Of a stretch of 64,000 nucleotides of DNA, positions 34,175 to 42,982 are shown in pieces. Below the pieces are notes generated by a model, which saw only the letters and a program-made list of their open reading frames with translations, was not told the DNA's origin and made no database searches. Every line of letters starts with the position of its first letter. Within the stretch, counting starts at the first letter, position 1. Source of the DNA: Hymenobacter arizonensis. Its GTDB lineage: Bacteria; Bacteroidota; Bacteroidia; Cytophagales; Hymenobacteraceae. The DNA is taken from assembly GCF_900115775.1 (NCBI RefSeq), contig NZ_FOXS01000007.1, positions 207,798-271,797 on the forward strand. The letters run 5' to 3'. The position numbers were made by a program, and so were the translations under genes.

Positions 34175-36421
34175 TTAATCACTGGGCAGCCGGATAATAA
34201 ACTCGGTGCCTTCGCCCTCACGGCTTTCCACGGTGAGCGTGCCGCCGTGGCCCTTGGTCACAATATCGTAGCTCAGCGAAAGGCCCAGGCCCGTGCCCTC
34301 GCCCGCTGGTTTGGTGGTGAAAAACGGCTGAAATATTTTGGCTTGCACGGCCTCACTCATGCCCGTGCCGTTGTCGCGCACCCGGATTTCCACCGCCTGC
34401 CCGGCAATTCGGCGGGTGCTCACGGTCACGGACGGTTCGTAATAGGGCTCGGACTCCTGCCCGGCCGCCACCAGGGCCAGCTGCTGGCGCTGGCGCACGG
34501 CGTATAGGGCATTGGTGCACAAGTTGAGCACTACCCGGTTCATGTCCTGCGCCACCACCGGCACCAGCCCCAGCTTGGGGTCAAAGTTCGTGACCAGGCT
34601 TGCGTTGAATGATTTGTCGTTGGCGCACAAGCCTTCGTAAGCCAGCGTAAGCGACTCTTCGGCCAGGGCGTTGAGGTCGGCGGGCACGCGCTGGCCCGTG
34701 CCGGAGCGTGAGTGCTCCAGCATGTCTTTGATGATGGAGGAGGCGCGCTGGCCGTGCTGGCTGATTTGCTGCAGGTTCTGCTTCAATCCAGCCAGGATTT
34801 CGCCTTCCAGACCCTCGGCGCGGCCACTGGCCAGGCCCTCGCCGTGCATGTCGTCGACGAGGTCGGTGCTGACTTCGGCAAAGTTCTTCATGAAGTTGAG
34901 CGGGTTCTGTAGCTCGTGGGCAATGCCGGCCGTGAGCTCGCCCAGAAAAGCCATTTTCTCGGCCTGCACCAGCTGCGATTGGGTTTGGCGCAGCTGAGCC
35001 AGCATGCGCCGCTTCATGAGCAGCTGCTGGTAGATGAACACGCCCAGGCCCGACAGCAGCACTACGACTGCCAAGGCACCCAGCAGCAGCAAGTTGCCCA
35101 AGCGCAGCCGCTCGGCCTGCACAGCCTGGGCCTGGCGCAGGTCGTTAATCTGAGCATTTTGGGCCTGCTCGACCCGCTCGCCTTCGTACTGGGCGACGTG
35201 AAAGGTATTCTGGGCGAGGTTAAACGTATCCATCAGGGCGATGTAGGCACTGGAATAGCGCTGCGCCTCGGCGGGCCGGCCGCGCGCTTCATAAAACGCG
35301 GCCAGCTGCTGCAGGTACTTGGGCCGAAGCCGGTCGAGCTTGGCGGCCGTGGCCTTGCGGTAGGCCCGCAGCCAGTGGGTTTCGACGCGGGCGTAGTCGC
35401 GCTGGGCCGCGTAGTATCGGGCCCAGGTGGCATCAAGCTCGAACTCCCCGGGCTTGTCGGACATGGCCAAATCCAATGAGTCATCGAGCTTTTGAGCCCG
35501 CTGCAACAGCTGGCCTGCGGGCTGAGGCTGCTCCAGGTGCAGCAGCACGGCCGCTTTCTGCACCAACGCATGCGCCTGGTTCATGCCTTCTTCGCTGACT
35601 TCGGTGCGGCGGGCGGCCAGGGCCGAATCCGACGATTGCAGGGCTGCCTGCAACTGGCGCTGCTGCAAGTAGAGCTTGGAAAGGGTGACGAACGTAAATA
35701 CCCGGTTGTGCCCCTGCACCCGCCGAAACTCGGGCAGGGCCAGGGCCTGGCTCAGGTACTGCACGGCCTTATCGGTGTTGCCCCAGTCGGCGTAAATAGA
35801 GCCGGTGACGAGCAGCTCATTTACGTAGAGCGTGCGGCTGAACTGCAGCGCCATGTCGGCCGCGCGCAGGCTGCTGTTGATGGCCCGGTTGTAGTCGCCG
35901 GTGCGTCGGTAATAATTGCCCTGCGAGAGGTAGCACGCCGCAATGTTCTCGGTGTTGCTGCGCACGCGGTAGAAGGCCAGCTTATCATCGTAATACTGCT
36001 TGCGCGCCTCCATGGCCCCCAGCCGATTGAAGAGCACAACCAGGTCTGTGAGCAGCCACGGAATGGGCCGACCTACGCGGTCAAATTCAGTTATGGCCAG
36101 CTTCATGCTGTCGAGAGCAGCAGCGGCGGCATTTTCCTTTGGCCAGAGCACCATGCCCGCCCGCAAGCGGCGGTAGGGGGCCTCGTCGAGCGCCTGCACG
36201 CGTTGGTTCAAGGCCAGCAGCTGGTCGAGCAAGGGCAGGGCCTGCGGGTTGGTGGGGTGCAGGTCGAGCAGGTGCACCAGGGTGCGCAGGCGGGCCGTAT
36301 CGGTGCGCTGCTGGGGCAGCGACCGGAGCAGTAAATCGTAGTCCGTATCCCAATACTGATGCTGAGCCAGCAAGGGCCCATGCATCAGCCAAACCGCCAG
36401 CACCGTCAATATCCATTTCAT
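34175..36421 (-). CDS. TPR-sensor histidine kinase
   Basis: A 748-residue kinase: signal peptide (ILTVLAVWLMHGPLLAQ), a TPR-rich periplasmic region (about 60-390), a membrane helix (about 440-465, LLLLGALAVVVLLSGLGVFIY), and a kinase core with H502 (GIAHELQNPLNFMKNF), LNLCTNALYAV, RDNGTGMSE and FTTKPAGEGTGLGLSLSYDI. Start ATG 36421. It heads the run of minus-strand kinases; 111 bp separate it from the next. Core identity to the downstream TPR kinase is visibly higher than sensor identity. Confidence 0.92.
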   Translation of the reverse strand: MKWILTVLAVWLMHGPLLAQHQYWDTDYDLLLRSLPQQRTDTARLRTLVHLLDLHPTNPQALPLLDQLLALNQRVQALDEAPYRRLRAGMVLWPKENAAAAALDSMKLAITEFDRVGRPIPWLLTDLVVLFNRLGAMEARKQYYDDKLAFYRVRSNTENIAACYLSQGNYYRRTGDYNRAINSSLRAADMALQFSRTLYVNELLVTGSIYADWGNTDKAVQYLSQALALPEFRRVQGHNRVFTFVTLSKLYLQQRQLQAALQSSDSALAARRTEVSEEGMNQAHALVQKAAVLLHLEQPQPAGQLLQRAQKLDDSLDLAMSDKPGEFELDATWARYYAAQRDYARVETHWLRAYRKATAAKLDRLRPKYLQQLAAFYEARGRPAEAQRYSSAYIALMDTFNLAQNTFHVAQYEGERVEQAQNAQINDLRQAQAVQAERLRLGNLLLLGALAVVVLLSGLGVFIYQQLLMKRRMLAQLRQTQSQLVQAEKMAFLGELTAGIAHELQNPLNFMKNFAEVSTDLVDDMHGEGLASGRAEGLEGEILAGLKQNLQQISQHGQRASSIIKDMLEHSRSGTGQRVPADLNALAEESLTLAYEGLCANDKSFNASLVTNFDPKLGLVPVVAQDMNRVVLNLCTNALYAVRQRQQLALVAAGQESEPYYEPSVTVSTRRIAGQAVEIRVRDNGTGMSEAVQAKIFQPFFTTKPAGEGTGLGLSLSYDIVTKGHGGTLTVESREGEGTEFIIRLPSD

Positions 36422-37031
36422 GAGCAGAGGCAGGGCTTAAGAACTGAAAGAGACTGCGCCGGTCCGTATGCTCCACTTCTGCCCTGCACCGGCTCCGCGC
36501 AACCTTCGCAAATGAGGTTCAACTGTGCAAATCATGAAGGTAGAGATACAGAAAAAAGGATAGATACTGCCCGGCCTGTCTGGCCATTGTGCCGGGCTAC
36601 AACCCAAAGCCAGGTTCCCATAACGAACGCAGCTTTCGGTATTGCAAAGATTGACAAATCCGTGCATCTGTTTGCACTCAGTTTGGTCAGCTTTGAAGCT
36701 CCGCAATAGACTGCAAGATAATTATGAATCCGTCGATAGCTGAATCTCAAGCCGAAAGCTTCTTTTTCTATCAAAATTCAGAAGATTATATATTATTTTT
36801 AAAGCGAATCATTTTTAAAGCCCCATCCATTCCACTATTCAGAATGCCCCGCCGCCCAAATTTGCCCCTGCCGTAGCGGTCTAATGCTAGCCGGACTTGG
36901 TCATAATTGGCGCCCAAATCCAACCGATGGCACATGCACAGGCACAGCCGGTGGCAGGCGCCGTTTTCGCTTCATTTTTTCATTACTTGCGTTGCCAATG
37001 TGCGGGCCCAGCAGCACCCGCGCCCACTCGC
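36422..37031. other. Divergent intergenic, 610 bp
   Basis: Separates the minus-strand kinase run from the plus-strand HD gene. A very AT-rich block at about 36715-36835 may hold divergent promoters. No gene could be supported: open frames on both strands look non-coding, and the in-frame upstream extension of the HD gene lacks family similarity. Confidence 0.5.
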
Positions 37032-37652
37032 ATGCACTCCCAGGCCGCCGAAGACTTTATCCTGAATGCCCTGCGGCGTGGCCTCTCCCCCACCCTGTAC
37101 TACCACGGCCTGCACCATACCCTCGACGTGACGGAGGTGGCCATGGAGCTCGCCACCGTTGAAGGCGTAGACGACGCCGAGGCCTTGGCGCTCCTGCGCA
37201 TGGCAGCCCTCTACCACGATGCCGGCTTTTTGCACGCCTACCAGGGCCATGAAGCCCAGGGCTGCGAGCTGGCCCGCGCCACGCTGCCCGACTTCGGGTA
37301 TAGCTCCGGCCAAATCGCCCAAATTTGCGACCTGATAATGGCTACCCGGTACCCGCAGGAACCCCATAGCGCCCTGGCCGAAATCCTCTGCGATGCCGAC
37401 CTCGACTACCTCGGACGGCCCGATTTCGAGCCCATTTCCACCAGCCTTTTCCACGAGCTGACGGTGCGCCAGCTAATTGCCAATGAGCGGGCGTGGTTTG
37501 AGCTTCAGGCCAGCTTCCTGACCCACCACCGCTACTGGACGGCCACCGCCATAGCCCGGCGCGCAGCCCCCAAACAACTACGGCTCGACCACATCCGGAA
37601 GCTGCTGGCCAACTGGCCCGCCCCCGACGAACCCACCGAAGGCCCGGCCTGA
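37032..37652 (+). CDS. HD-domain metal-dependent phosphohydrolase
   Basis: A 206-residue HD-superfamily protein, likely cytosolic. Metal-site residues: H25 and H28/H29 (YYHGLHHTLDV), the doublet H62-D63 (LYHDAGF), H73 (QGHEAQG) and a later aspartate (CDADLDYLG). The family hydrolyses phosphate esters or nucleotides; the substrate here is unknown. ATG 37032 is chosen because the HD fold begins just after it; the frame is open further upstream (to about 36897) but that part reads as non-coding. It ends 4 bp before the TenI/ThiE-like gene, so the two are cotranscribed. Confidence 0.82.
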   Translation: MHSQAAEDFILNALRRGLSPTLYYHGLHHTLDVTEVAMELATVEGVDDAEALALLRMAALYHDAGFLHAYQGHEAQGCELARATLPDFGYSSGQIAQICDLIMATRYPQEPHSALAEILCDADLDYLGRPDFEPISTSLFHELTVRQLIANERAWFELQASFLTHHRYWTATAIARRAAPKQLRLDHIRKLLANWPAPDEPTEGPA

Positions 37653-37656
37653 AAAC

Positions 37657-38262
37657 ATGCGGCTTGTTCTTATCTCTCCTCCGCAGGCCGTGGCCAACGA
37701 GACCCATCTGGCTAGCGAGCTGCTCGACCAGGGCCTGGCCCGCTTTCACGTGCGCAAACCCACATGGAGTCGGGCAGAGGTTACTGCCTACCTCGCCGAC
37801 CTTCCGGCGCACCATTACCCGCGGCTGGTGCTGCACTCGCACCATTCGCTGGCAGCAGAGCTGGGCTTGGGCGGCGTGCACCTCACAGCTGCCAGCCGGC
37901 ACCGGGGCCCCCGCCCCACGCTGCAGCCGGGCCAAACGCTGTCTACCTCCTTCCACACGCTGGCCGAAATTCGGCAGCACCGCCGACGCTACGACTACGT
38001 ATTTCTGAGTCCGATTTTCGATAGCCTGAGCAAGTCCGATTACCCGGCGGCCTTCACGCTAACTGAAATCACGGCTGCCCTGGGCCAGCTGCGGCGCCGT
38101 GCCGGCTACGCGCCCCAAGTGCTGGCGCTGGGTGGCGTAGAAGCAGCGCGCCTCCCGGCCGTGCAGCAAGCCGGGTTTGCGGGGGCCGCCGTGCTGGGCG
38201 CCGTATGGCAAAGCCCCGACCCCGTGGCTGCCTTCCGCGAGCTGCAATCAATAATCGGCTAA
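37657..38262 (+). CDS. TenI/ThiE-like protein, second copy
   Basis: A 201-residue TIM-barrel protein of the thiamine phosphate synthase/TenI group. It keeps GGVHLTAASR, YVFLSPIFDS and VLALGGVEAARL, but the phosphate- and pyrimidine-binding pattern is weaker than in the operon's ThiE: HVRKP replaces QLRVKN and LVLHSHHSLA replaces LLINDNPRLA. That suggests a TenI-type thiazole tautomerase or a divergent synthase, not the main ThiE. It is cotranscribed with the HD gene and convergent with the thiamine operon; its last 15 bp overlap the end of the ThiF-like gene, an unusual tail overlap. Confidence 0.82.
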   Translation: MRLVLISPPQAVANETHLASELLDQGLARFHVRKPTWSRAEVTAYLADLPAHHYPRLVLHSHHSLAAELGLGGVHLTAASRHRGPRPTLQPGQTLSTSFHTLAEIRQHRRRYDYVFLSPIFDSLSKSDYPAAFTLTEITAALGQLRRRAGYAPQVLALGGVEAARLPAVQQAGFAGAAVLGAVWQSPDPVAAFRELQSIIG

Positions 38263-39354
38263 GCCGTTACGCAGCGAGTAGACGTTGGTGAAGCCCCGCG
38301 CCAGCAGCAGCTGGGCCGCCTTCTGGCTGCGCACGCCGCTGGCACAGTGCACCACCACGGGCACCTCCGTCGACAGCTCGCCTAGCTTCTCCGCCAGCTG
38401 CCCCAGCGGCAGCAGCTGCCCGCCAATCTGGCGCCGGGCGTGCTCGTGCGGCTCGCGCACGTCCAGCAGTTGCAGCGGCCGGCCGCTCTGCTGCCATTCT
38501 TTCAATTCATCTGCGCTGATTTCGGGCGCGCGCTGCGGGACCGCTACTGCTTCGGGCACCTCGCCACAAAAAGCAGCATAGTCGGCCTCTAGCGCAGTGA
38601 ACTGCTGGTTGGCAGGCACGGCCCGGAAACGAATGGTTTGGAAGCGCATGCCCAGGGCGTCGACCATCAGTAGACGGCCGCTTAGCACCTCGCCTAGCTC
38701 CAGAACAATCTTCAGAGCCTCGGCGGCCTGCATGGTGCCCACCAGGCCGGGCAGCACGCCCAAAACACCTATTTCGGCACAGCTGGGCGCATCGCCGGGG
38801 GCGGGCGGCTCCGGGTAGAGGCAGCGGTAAGTGGGGCCGTTTTGGTAATTAAATACCGAAACCTGACCCTCAAACTTGAAGATGGCGCCGAACACCAGGG
38901 GCTTGCCCAGGATGACGCAGGCGTCGTTGACGAGGTAGCGGGTGGCGAAATTATCGGAGCAGTCCACCACGATGTCGTAGCCGCCAAACAGCTCTAACGC
39001 ATTCGCGGCCGAGAGGTGCAGCTGGTGCGTACGCAGCTCAATGAAGGGATTTTGCGCTTGCAGCTTTTCGGCGGCCACCACGGCTTTGGGGCGGCCCACG
39101 TCGGCGGTGGCGTAGAGCACCTGACGTTGCAGGTTGCTGTCGTCCACAGTGTCAAAATCCAGCAGACCCAGCGTGCCCACGCCGGCGGCGGCCAGGTACT
39201 GCAGCACCGGGCAGCCCAATCCGCCGCAGCCCACCACCAGCACCTTGGCGGCTTTCAGCTTCTGCTGGCCCGCCAGGCCGATTTCGGGCAGCAGCAGGTG
39301 GCGGCTGTAGCGGTTATTTTCGGCAGCGGAGAAGGTTGGTTCGGTCGGGTTCAT
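38248..39354 (-). CDS. thiF: ThiF/MoeB-like sulfur-carrier adenylyltransferase with rhodanese domain
   Basis: A 368-residue protein that would adenylate the ThiS C-terminus and help load sulfur. The E1-like domain (about 1-250) has the nucleotide loop GCGGLG (42-47), DFDTVDDSNLQRQ, DCSDNF and a cysteine at C192 (SCAEIGVLG). The C-terminal rhodanese domain (about 270-368) has the active loop CASGVRS with C337. The usual MoeB/ThiF zinc site is not intact: only C178 of the first CxxC remains and the second CxxC is absent. Start ATG 39354 overlaps the thiH stop by 4 bp (ATGA). Role in thiamine synthesis is supported by position; sharing with molybdopterin synthesis is possible. Confidence 0.88.
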   Translation of the reverse strand: MNPTEPTFSAAENNRYSRHLLLPEIGLAGQQKLKAAKVLVVGCGGLGCPVLQYLAAAGVGTLGLLDFDTVDDSNLQRQVLYATADVGRPKAVVAAEKLQAQNPFIELRTHQLHLSAANALELFGGYDIVVDCSDNFATRYLVNDACVILGKPLVFGAIFKFEGQVSVFNYQNGPTYRCLYPEPPAPGDAPSCAEIGVLGVLPGLVGTMQAAEALKIVLELGEVLSGRLLMVDALGMRFQTIRFRAVPANQQFTALEADYAAFCGEVPEAVAVPQRAPEISADELKEWQQSGRPLQLLDVREPHEHARRQIGGQLLPLGQLAEKLGELSTEVPVVVHCASGVRSQKAAQLLLARGFTNVYSLRNGLADY

Positions 39355-40472
39355 CGGGCAAGGGCGGTTAGGGTGGCGTCCCAGTCTTTCCAAACAGGTT
39401 CGTAGCCCTGTTGGCGCAACATGGCCGCAATTTCGGCCGGACTGCGCTCATCTGAAATCTCAAACTGCTCCAACGACTCCGGCGCCACCGCGTAGCCGCC
39501 CGGGTTCGTCTTCGAACCGGCACTGATGCTGGTGATACCCAACTTCACCACATTATCGCGAAAGGTGGGGCTTTCGCGGGTCGAAATCGACAGCTCGACT
39601 TCTTCGTTCCACAAGCGGTAGGCGCAAATCAGCTGCACCAGTTCCCGGTCGCTCATCTCCACCTTGGGCTGCAGCAGCCCCTCGGCCGGCCGCAGGCGCG
39701 GAAACGACAAGCTGTACTTCGTCTGCCAGTAGGTGCGCTCCAGGTAGTCAAGATGCAAAGCGGTAAAAAAGCAGTCCGTCCGCCAGTCCTCCAGGCCAAT
39801 GAGCACGCCCAGCCCCATTTTGTGAATACCGGCGCGGCCCAGCCGGTCGGGCGTGTCGAGGCGGTAGTTGAAGTTCGATTTCTTGCCCTTGGGGTGGTGC
39901 TTTTTGTAGTCGTCGCGGTGGTAGGTTTCCTGGTACACCAGCACCGTGTTCAAGCCTTCGGGAATGAGGCGCTCATAATCGACCTGGTCCAGCGGCTGCA
40001 CTTCCATCGATAGGTGTGCGAAATGGGGCCGCAGCGTACGCAAAGCCCGCTCTAAGTAGTCGACGCCCACGGTTTGGTTGGCCTCGCCGGTTACGAGCAG
40101 CACGTGGTCGTAGCCCCACTGCTTGAGAACCGCAGCTTCCTGTAGCATCTCCACGCTGCTGAGCGTGCGGCGGCGAATTTTATTATCGAGGCTAAAGCCG
40201 CAGTAGGTGCAGATGTTCTGGCACTCGTTGCTCAGGTACAGGGGCACGTAGAGCTGCACCGTGTTGCCAAACCGCTTGCGCGTGAGCTGGTGGCTGCGCT
40301 GCGCCATCTGCTCCAGATACGGCGCAGCAGCCGGCGAAATCAACGCCTTAAAGTCCTCCAGCGTGCGCTGCCGGCTTGCCAAAGCACGCGCCACGTCGTC
40401 TACCGTTTTGGCGTAGATGCTGGCCTTGGTTTCGTCCCAGGAATAGGCGTCGAAGATGGGTTGGAAGCTCAT
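39351..40472 (-). CDS. thiH: 2-iminoacetate synthase (tyrosine lyase)
   Basis: A 373-residue radical SAM enzyme that cleaves tyrosine to dehydroglycine (2-iminoacetate) and p-cresol for thiazole formation. The cluster motif CxxxCxxC is C84, C88, C91 in NECQNICTYCGF. Family landmarks KIRRRTLSS, LLVTGEANQTVGVDYL, VYQETYH and GLGVLIGLEDWRTD are present, and length is normal. ATG 40472. An inverted repeat fills the gap to thiG upstream; the downstream ThiF-like gene overlaps by 4 bp. Use of ThiH, with no thiO seen, points to the anaerobe/facultative style of thiazole synthesis. Confidence 0.95.
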   Translation of the reverse strand: MSFQPIFDAYSWDETKASIYAKTVDDVARALASRQRTLEDFKALISPAAAPYLEQMAQRSHQLTRKRFGNTVQLYVPLYLSNECQNICTYCGFSLDNKIRRRTLSSVEMLQEAAVLKQWGYDHVLLVTGEANQTVGVDYLERALRTLRPHFAHLSMEVQPLDQVDYERLIPEGLNTVLVYQETYHRDDYKKHHPKGKKSNFNYRLDTPDRLGRAGIHKMGLGVLIGLEDWRTDCFFTALHLDYLERTYWQTKYSLSFPRLRPAEGLLQPKVEMSDRELVQLICAYRLWNEEVELSISTRESPTFRDNVVKLGITSISAGSKTNPGGYAVAPESLEQFEISDERSPAEIAAMLRQQGYEPVWKDWDATLTALAR

Positions 40473-40501
40473 GGTTTTATTTTCGACGGACTTTCCAGAA
40501 C

Positions 40502-40608
40502 GTCATGCTGAGCGCAGCCGAAGCATCTCGCCTGTGGTAGTATCTCAATCGTGAAAATGGTTTTGATTACTCCCCCACGCGAGATGCTTCGGCTGCGCTC
40601 AGCATGAC
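40502..40608. repeat. Inverted repeat between thiG and thiH
   Basis: Arms 40502-40531 and 40579-40608 (GTCATGCTGAGCGCAGCCGA...) are exact inverse complements of 30 nt. It lies inside the thiamine operon, between the thiG stop and thiH start, and belongs to the GTCATcCTGAGCGCAGC group. Confidence 0.92.
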
Positions 40609-40634
40609 CGTTTTGAAGTTCCGTTCATGTTTGT

Positions 40635-41414
40635 TTACATATTCAAAAACGCCGTCAGCGGCGAGCTGGCCACTGCCTCGTGCGCTACCGGCGCCGCCAG
40701 CCGCGCCTCATAGGCCATGCGCCCTGCCTCCACGGCCAGCCGGAAGGCCGTGGCCATCGCCACCGGCTGGCCGGCCACCGCAATGGCAGTATTCACCAGC
40801 ACGGCATCGGCGCCCATTTCCATGGCCTCCGCGGCGTGTGAGGGCGCTCCGATGCCAGCGTCCACAATCACTGGCACCTTGCTTTGGCCGATGATGATTT
40901 CCAGAAAATCGCGCGTCAGCAAACCCTTGTTCGAGCCAATAGGGGCGCCTAGCGGCATTACGGCCGCCACTCCTACTTCTTCCAAGCGCTTGCAGAGCAC
41001 AGGGTCGGCGTGGATGTAAGGCAGTACCACAAACCCCAGCTTCACCAGCTCCTCGGCGGCTTTCAGGGTCTCGATGGGGTCGGGCAGCAGGTACTTGGGG
41101 TCGGGGTGGATTTCGAGCTTGAGCCAGTTGGTCTCCAACGCCTCGCGGGCCAGCTGGGCGGCAAACACGGCCTCGCGAGCCGTGCGCACACCAGACGTAT
41201 TGGGCAGCAAATGAAACTGAGGGTGCGAGAGGTGCCGCAGGATGTCGTCTTCCGCATTGGCCACGTCCACCCGCTTCAGCGCCACGGTCACTAATTCGGA
41301 GCCCGAAGCCAATAAAGCTTCCTCCATCAGCGCGGACGAGCTAAATTTGCCCGTACCCGTGAACAGCCGGGAGGTAAAAGTGCGTTCCGCAATGCTTAGT
41401 TTTCTATTTAACAT
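40635..41414 (-). CDS. thiG: Thiazole synthase
   Basis: A 259-residue TIM-barrel enzyme that builds the thiazole phosphate from DXP, ThiS-thiocarboxylate and dehydroglycine. The Schiff-base lysine is K99 in NWLKLEIHPDPKYLLPD. Other family marks are RLFTGTGKF, NTSGVRTAREAV, MPLGAPIGSNKGL, VDAGIGAPSHAAEAMEMG and DAVLVNTAIAVA. ATG 41414. It starts 5 bp after thiE's stop, so the two are tightly coupled. Confidence 0.96.
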   Translation of the reverse strand: MLNRKLSIAERTFTSRLFTGTGKFSSSALMEEALLASGSELVTVALKRVDVANAEDDILRHLSHPQFHLLPNTSGVRTAREAVFAAQLAREALETNWLKLEIHPDPKYLLPDPIETLKAAEELVKLGFVVLPYIHADPVLCKRLEEVGVAAVMPLGAPIGSNKGLLTRDFLEIIIGQSKVPVIVDAGIGAPSHAAEAMEMGADAVLVNTAIAVAGQPVAMATAFRLAVEAGRMAYEARLAAPVAHEAVASSPLTAFLNM

Positions 41415-41419
41415 AATAA

Positions 41420-42043
41420 TTAAATAGAAATTAAAACTGACAACTCGTTGATAAACAGGGTCGTCATTTTTGCCGGGGCTTCAGCACTGCCGATGGCGCC
41501 CGATACGGCCACCCCATGCAGCCCCGTGTTTCTCAGGGCCGCTACGTCTTCAAGTATGATTCCGCCGATGCCGATGATGGGCACGGTAATGCCGGCGGCC
41601 TCGCACTGGCGCATGATTTCGGTGTAGCCGGCCAGCCCCAGAACCGGGCTGAGATTTTCCTTCGTTGATGTGAAGCGAAACGGGCCAAGCCCCACGTAGT
41701 CTACCCCAGCGGCGGCCAGACGCTGCACATCGGCAAACGTGTTAGCCGTGCCCCCGATGATGAAGCTGGCCCCCAGCATGGCGCGGGCTTCGGCGGCGGG
41801 CATGTCGGCCTGGCCCACGTGCACCCCATCGGCGCCAATTTCCTGCGCCAGGCGTGGGTTGTCGTTGATGAGCAGCGTGGCGCCATGGCGACGGCACACG
41901 GCCTGGGTTTCCAGCGCCAGCTGCTTCCAGACGGCGTAAGGCTGGTTTTTTACCCGAAGCTGAACCCAGCGCACGCCGCCTTGGCAAGCCAGTTCGGCCG
42001 CTTCGGGGTTGGTGGTGATGTAATGAAGAGAATCGATTTTCAT
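41420..42043 (-). CDS. thiE: Thiamine-phosphate synthase
   Basis: A 207-residue enzyme joining HMP diphosphate and thiazole phosphate. Canonical motifs: QLRVKN, LLINDNPRLAQEIGADGVHVGQADM, IGGTANT, YVGLGPFRFTSTKENLSPVLG and IIGIGGI. ATG 42043 gives the normal length; the frame is open for another 106 codons upstream, through part of thiD's end, but that stretch is not protein-like. It is the better ThiE of the two in this window. Confidence 0.95.
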   Translation of the reverse strand: MKIDSLHYITTNPEAAELACQGGVRWVQLRVKNQPYAVWKQLALETQAVCRRHGATLLINDNPRLAQEIGADGVHVGQADMPAAEARAMLGASFIIGGTANTFADVQRLAAAGVDYVGLGPFRFTSTKENLSPVLGLAGYTEIMRQCEAAGITVPIIGIGGIILEDVAALRNTGLHGVAVSGAIGSAEAPAKMTTLFINELSVLISI

Positions 42044-42087
42044 GGGCGTGGTAGTAGTTAAATGAGTGCTGGGTTGCGAACAGCGCC

Positions 42088-42852
42088 TTAAGTCGCTGCC
42101 AGTGTTGAATGGTACCCCAGCAGTGTATCGTTGCTGGCCAGAAAGGCCGTAGTGTAGTTCTTGCCAAGGCGGCAGGCGTCCATCAGACTTTGCCCTTTGG
42201 CCAACTGCGCCAGCACCGCCGCCGAGAGCACGCAGCCGCTGCCGTGCTTCTCGCCCTGCGGCAGGCGCGGCGCAGAGAAGCGGTGTTGCTGGCCCTGCGC
42301 AAACAGCACATCGGTGGCCAGTTCGCCGGCATCGTGCCCGCCTTTCAGCAGCACGGGGCACAGGGCACTGATTGTTTCAGCGCCTGCTTCGGCCGAATCA
42401 TTGGGTAGCAGCCGTAACATTTCGGGCCGGTTGGGGGTGATGAGGGCCATTTCTGAACACAAGGCGTGCAGCAGCCCTGGGTCGGATTTTTGATGAAACT
42501 CATATCCGGCCGTGGCCTTCAGCACGGGGTCCCACACGAGCTGGAGGCGAGGGTTCTGCTCTTTGAGCCAGCCCACCAATTCCAGCAGCTGCGGCAAGCT
42601 TTCGACCAGGCCGATTTTGATAAAATCAACTTGAAACCTGGCCAGCAGAATTCGGATTTGGTCTTTGACCAAAGCGGCATCCACCCAGCTTACCCGCTCA
42701 AACGAAACGTCGTTTTGCACGGTGAGGGCGGTGCATACGCCCAGGCCATAAACGCCGCTGGCTTCAAGCGTTTTTACATCGGCCAAGAGGCCGGCCCCAG
42801 CGCTGGGGTCGAAGCCAGCAATGCTGAGGGCGAAGCGGCGTTTGATGGGCAT
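42088..42852 (-). CDS. thiD: Hydroxymethylpyrimidine/phosphomethylpyrimidine kinase
   Basis: A 254-residue ribokinase-fold kinase that phosphorylates HMP and HMP-P. Motifs: ALSIAGFDPSAGAGLLADVKT, TALTVQNDVSF, KIGLVES, WDPVLKATAGY, ITPNRPEM, LLKGGH and the anion hole GSGCVLSAAV. Start ATG 42852; the extra upstream codons lie in the inverted repeat. No TenA or other fused domain. Confidence 0.95.
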   Translation of the reverse strand: MPIKRRFALSIAGFDPSAGAGLLADVKTLEASGVYGLGVCTALTVQNDVSFERVSWVDAALVKDQIRILLARFQVDFIKIGLVESLPQLLELVGWLKEQNPRLQLVWDPVLKATAGYEFHQKSDPGLLHALCSEMALITPNRPEMLRLLPNDSAEAGAETISALCPVLLKGGHDAGELATDVLFAQGQQHRFSAPRLPQGEKHGSGCVLSAAVLAQLAKGQSLMDACRLGKNYTTAFLASNDTLLGYHSTLAAT

Positions 42853-42869
42853 GATAGCGCTAAAAAGAG

Positions 42870-42964
42870 CGTCATGTCGAGCGCAGCCGAGACATCTCGC
42901 TTGCACCGTTGAACGATTGGATTACTGCTGCACGCGAGATGTCTCGGCTGCGCTCGACATGACG
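42870..42964. repeat. Inverted repeat between thiC and thiD
   Basis: Arms 42870-42900 and 42934-42964 (CGTCATGTCGAGCGCAGCCG...) are exact inverse complements of 31 nt, in the 130-bp gap between thiC and thiD. Same class as the copy between thiG and thiH. Confidence 0.92.
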
Positions 42965-42982
42965 TTCTTGGTTTGCGGATGA

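Noticed and set aside
36897..37031. 45-residue N-terminal extension of the HD protein
   Set aside because: The extra residues look non-coding and the HD fold starts right after ATG 37032.
42044..42361. N-terminal extension of ThiE by 106 residues
   Set aside because: It overlaps the end of thiD in another frame and reads as non-coding; the ThiE fold begins at ATG 42043.
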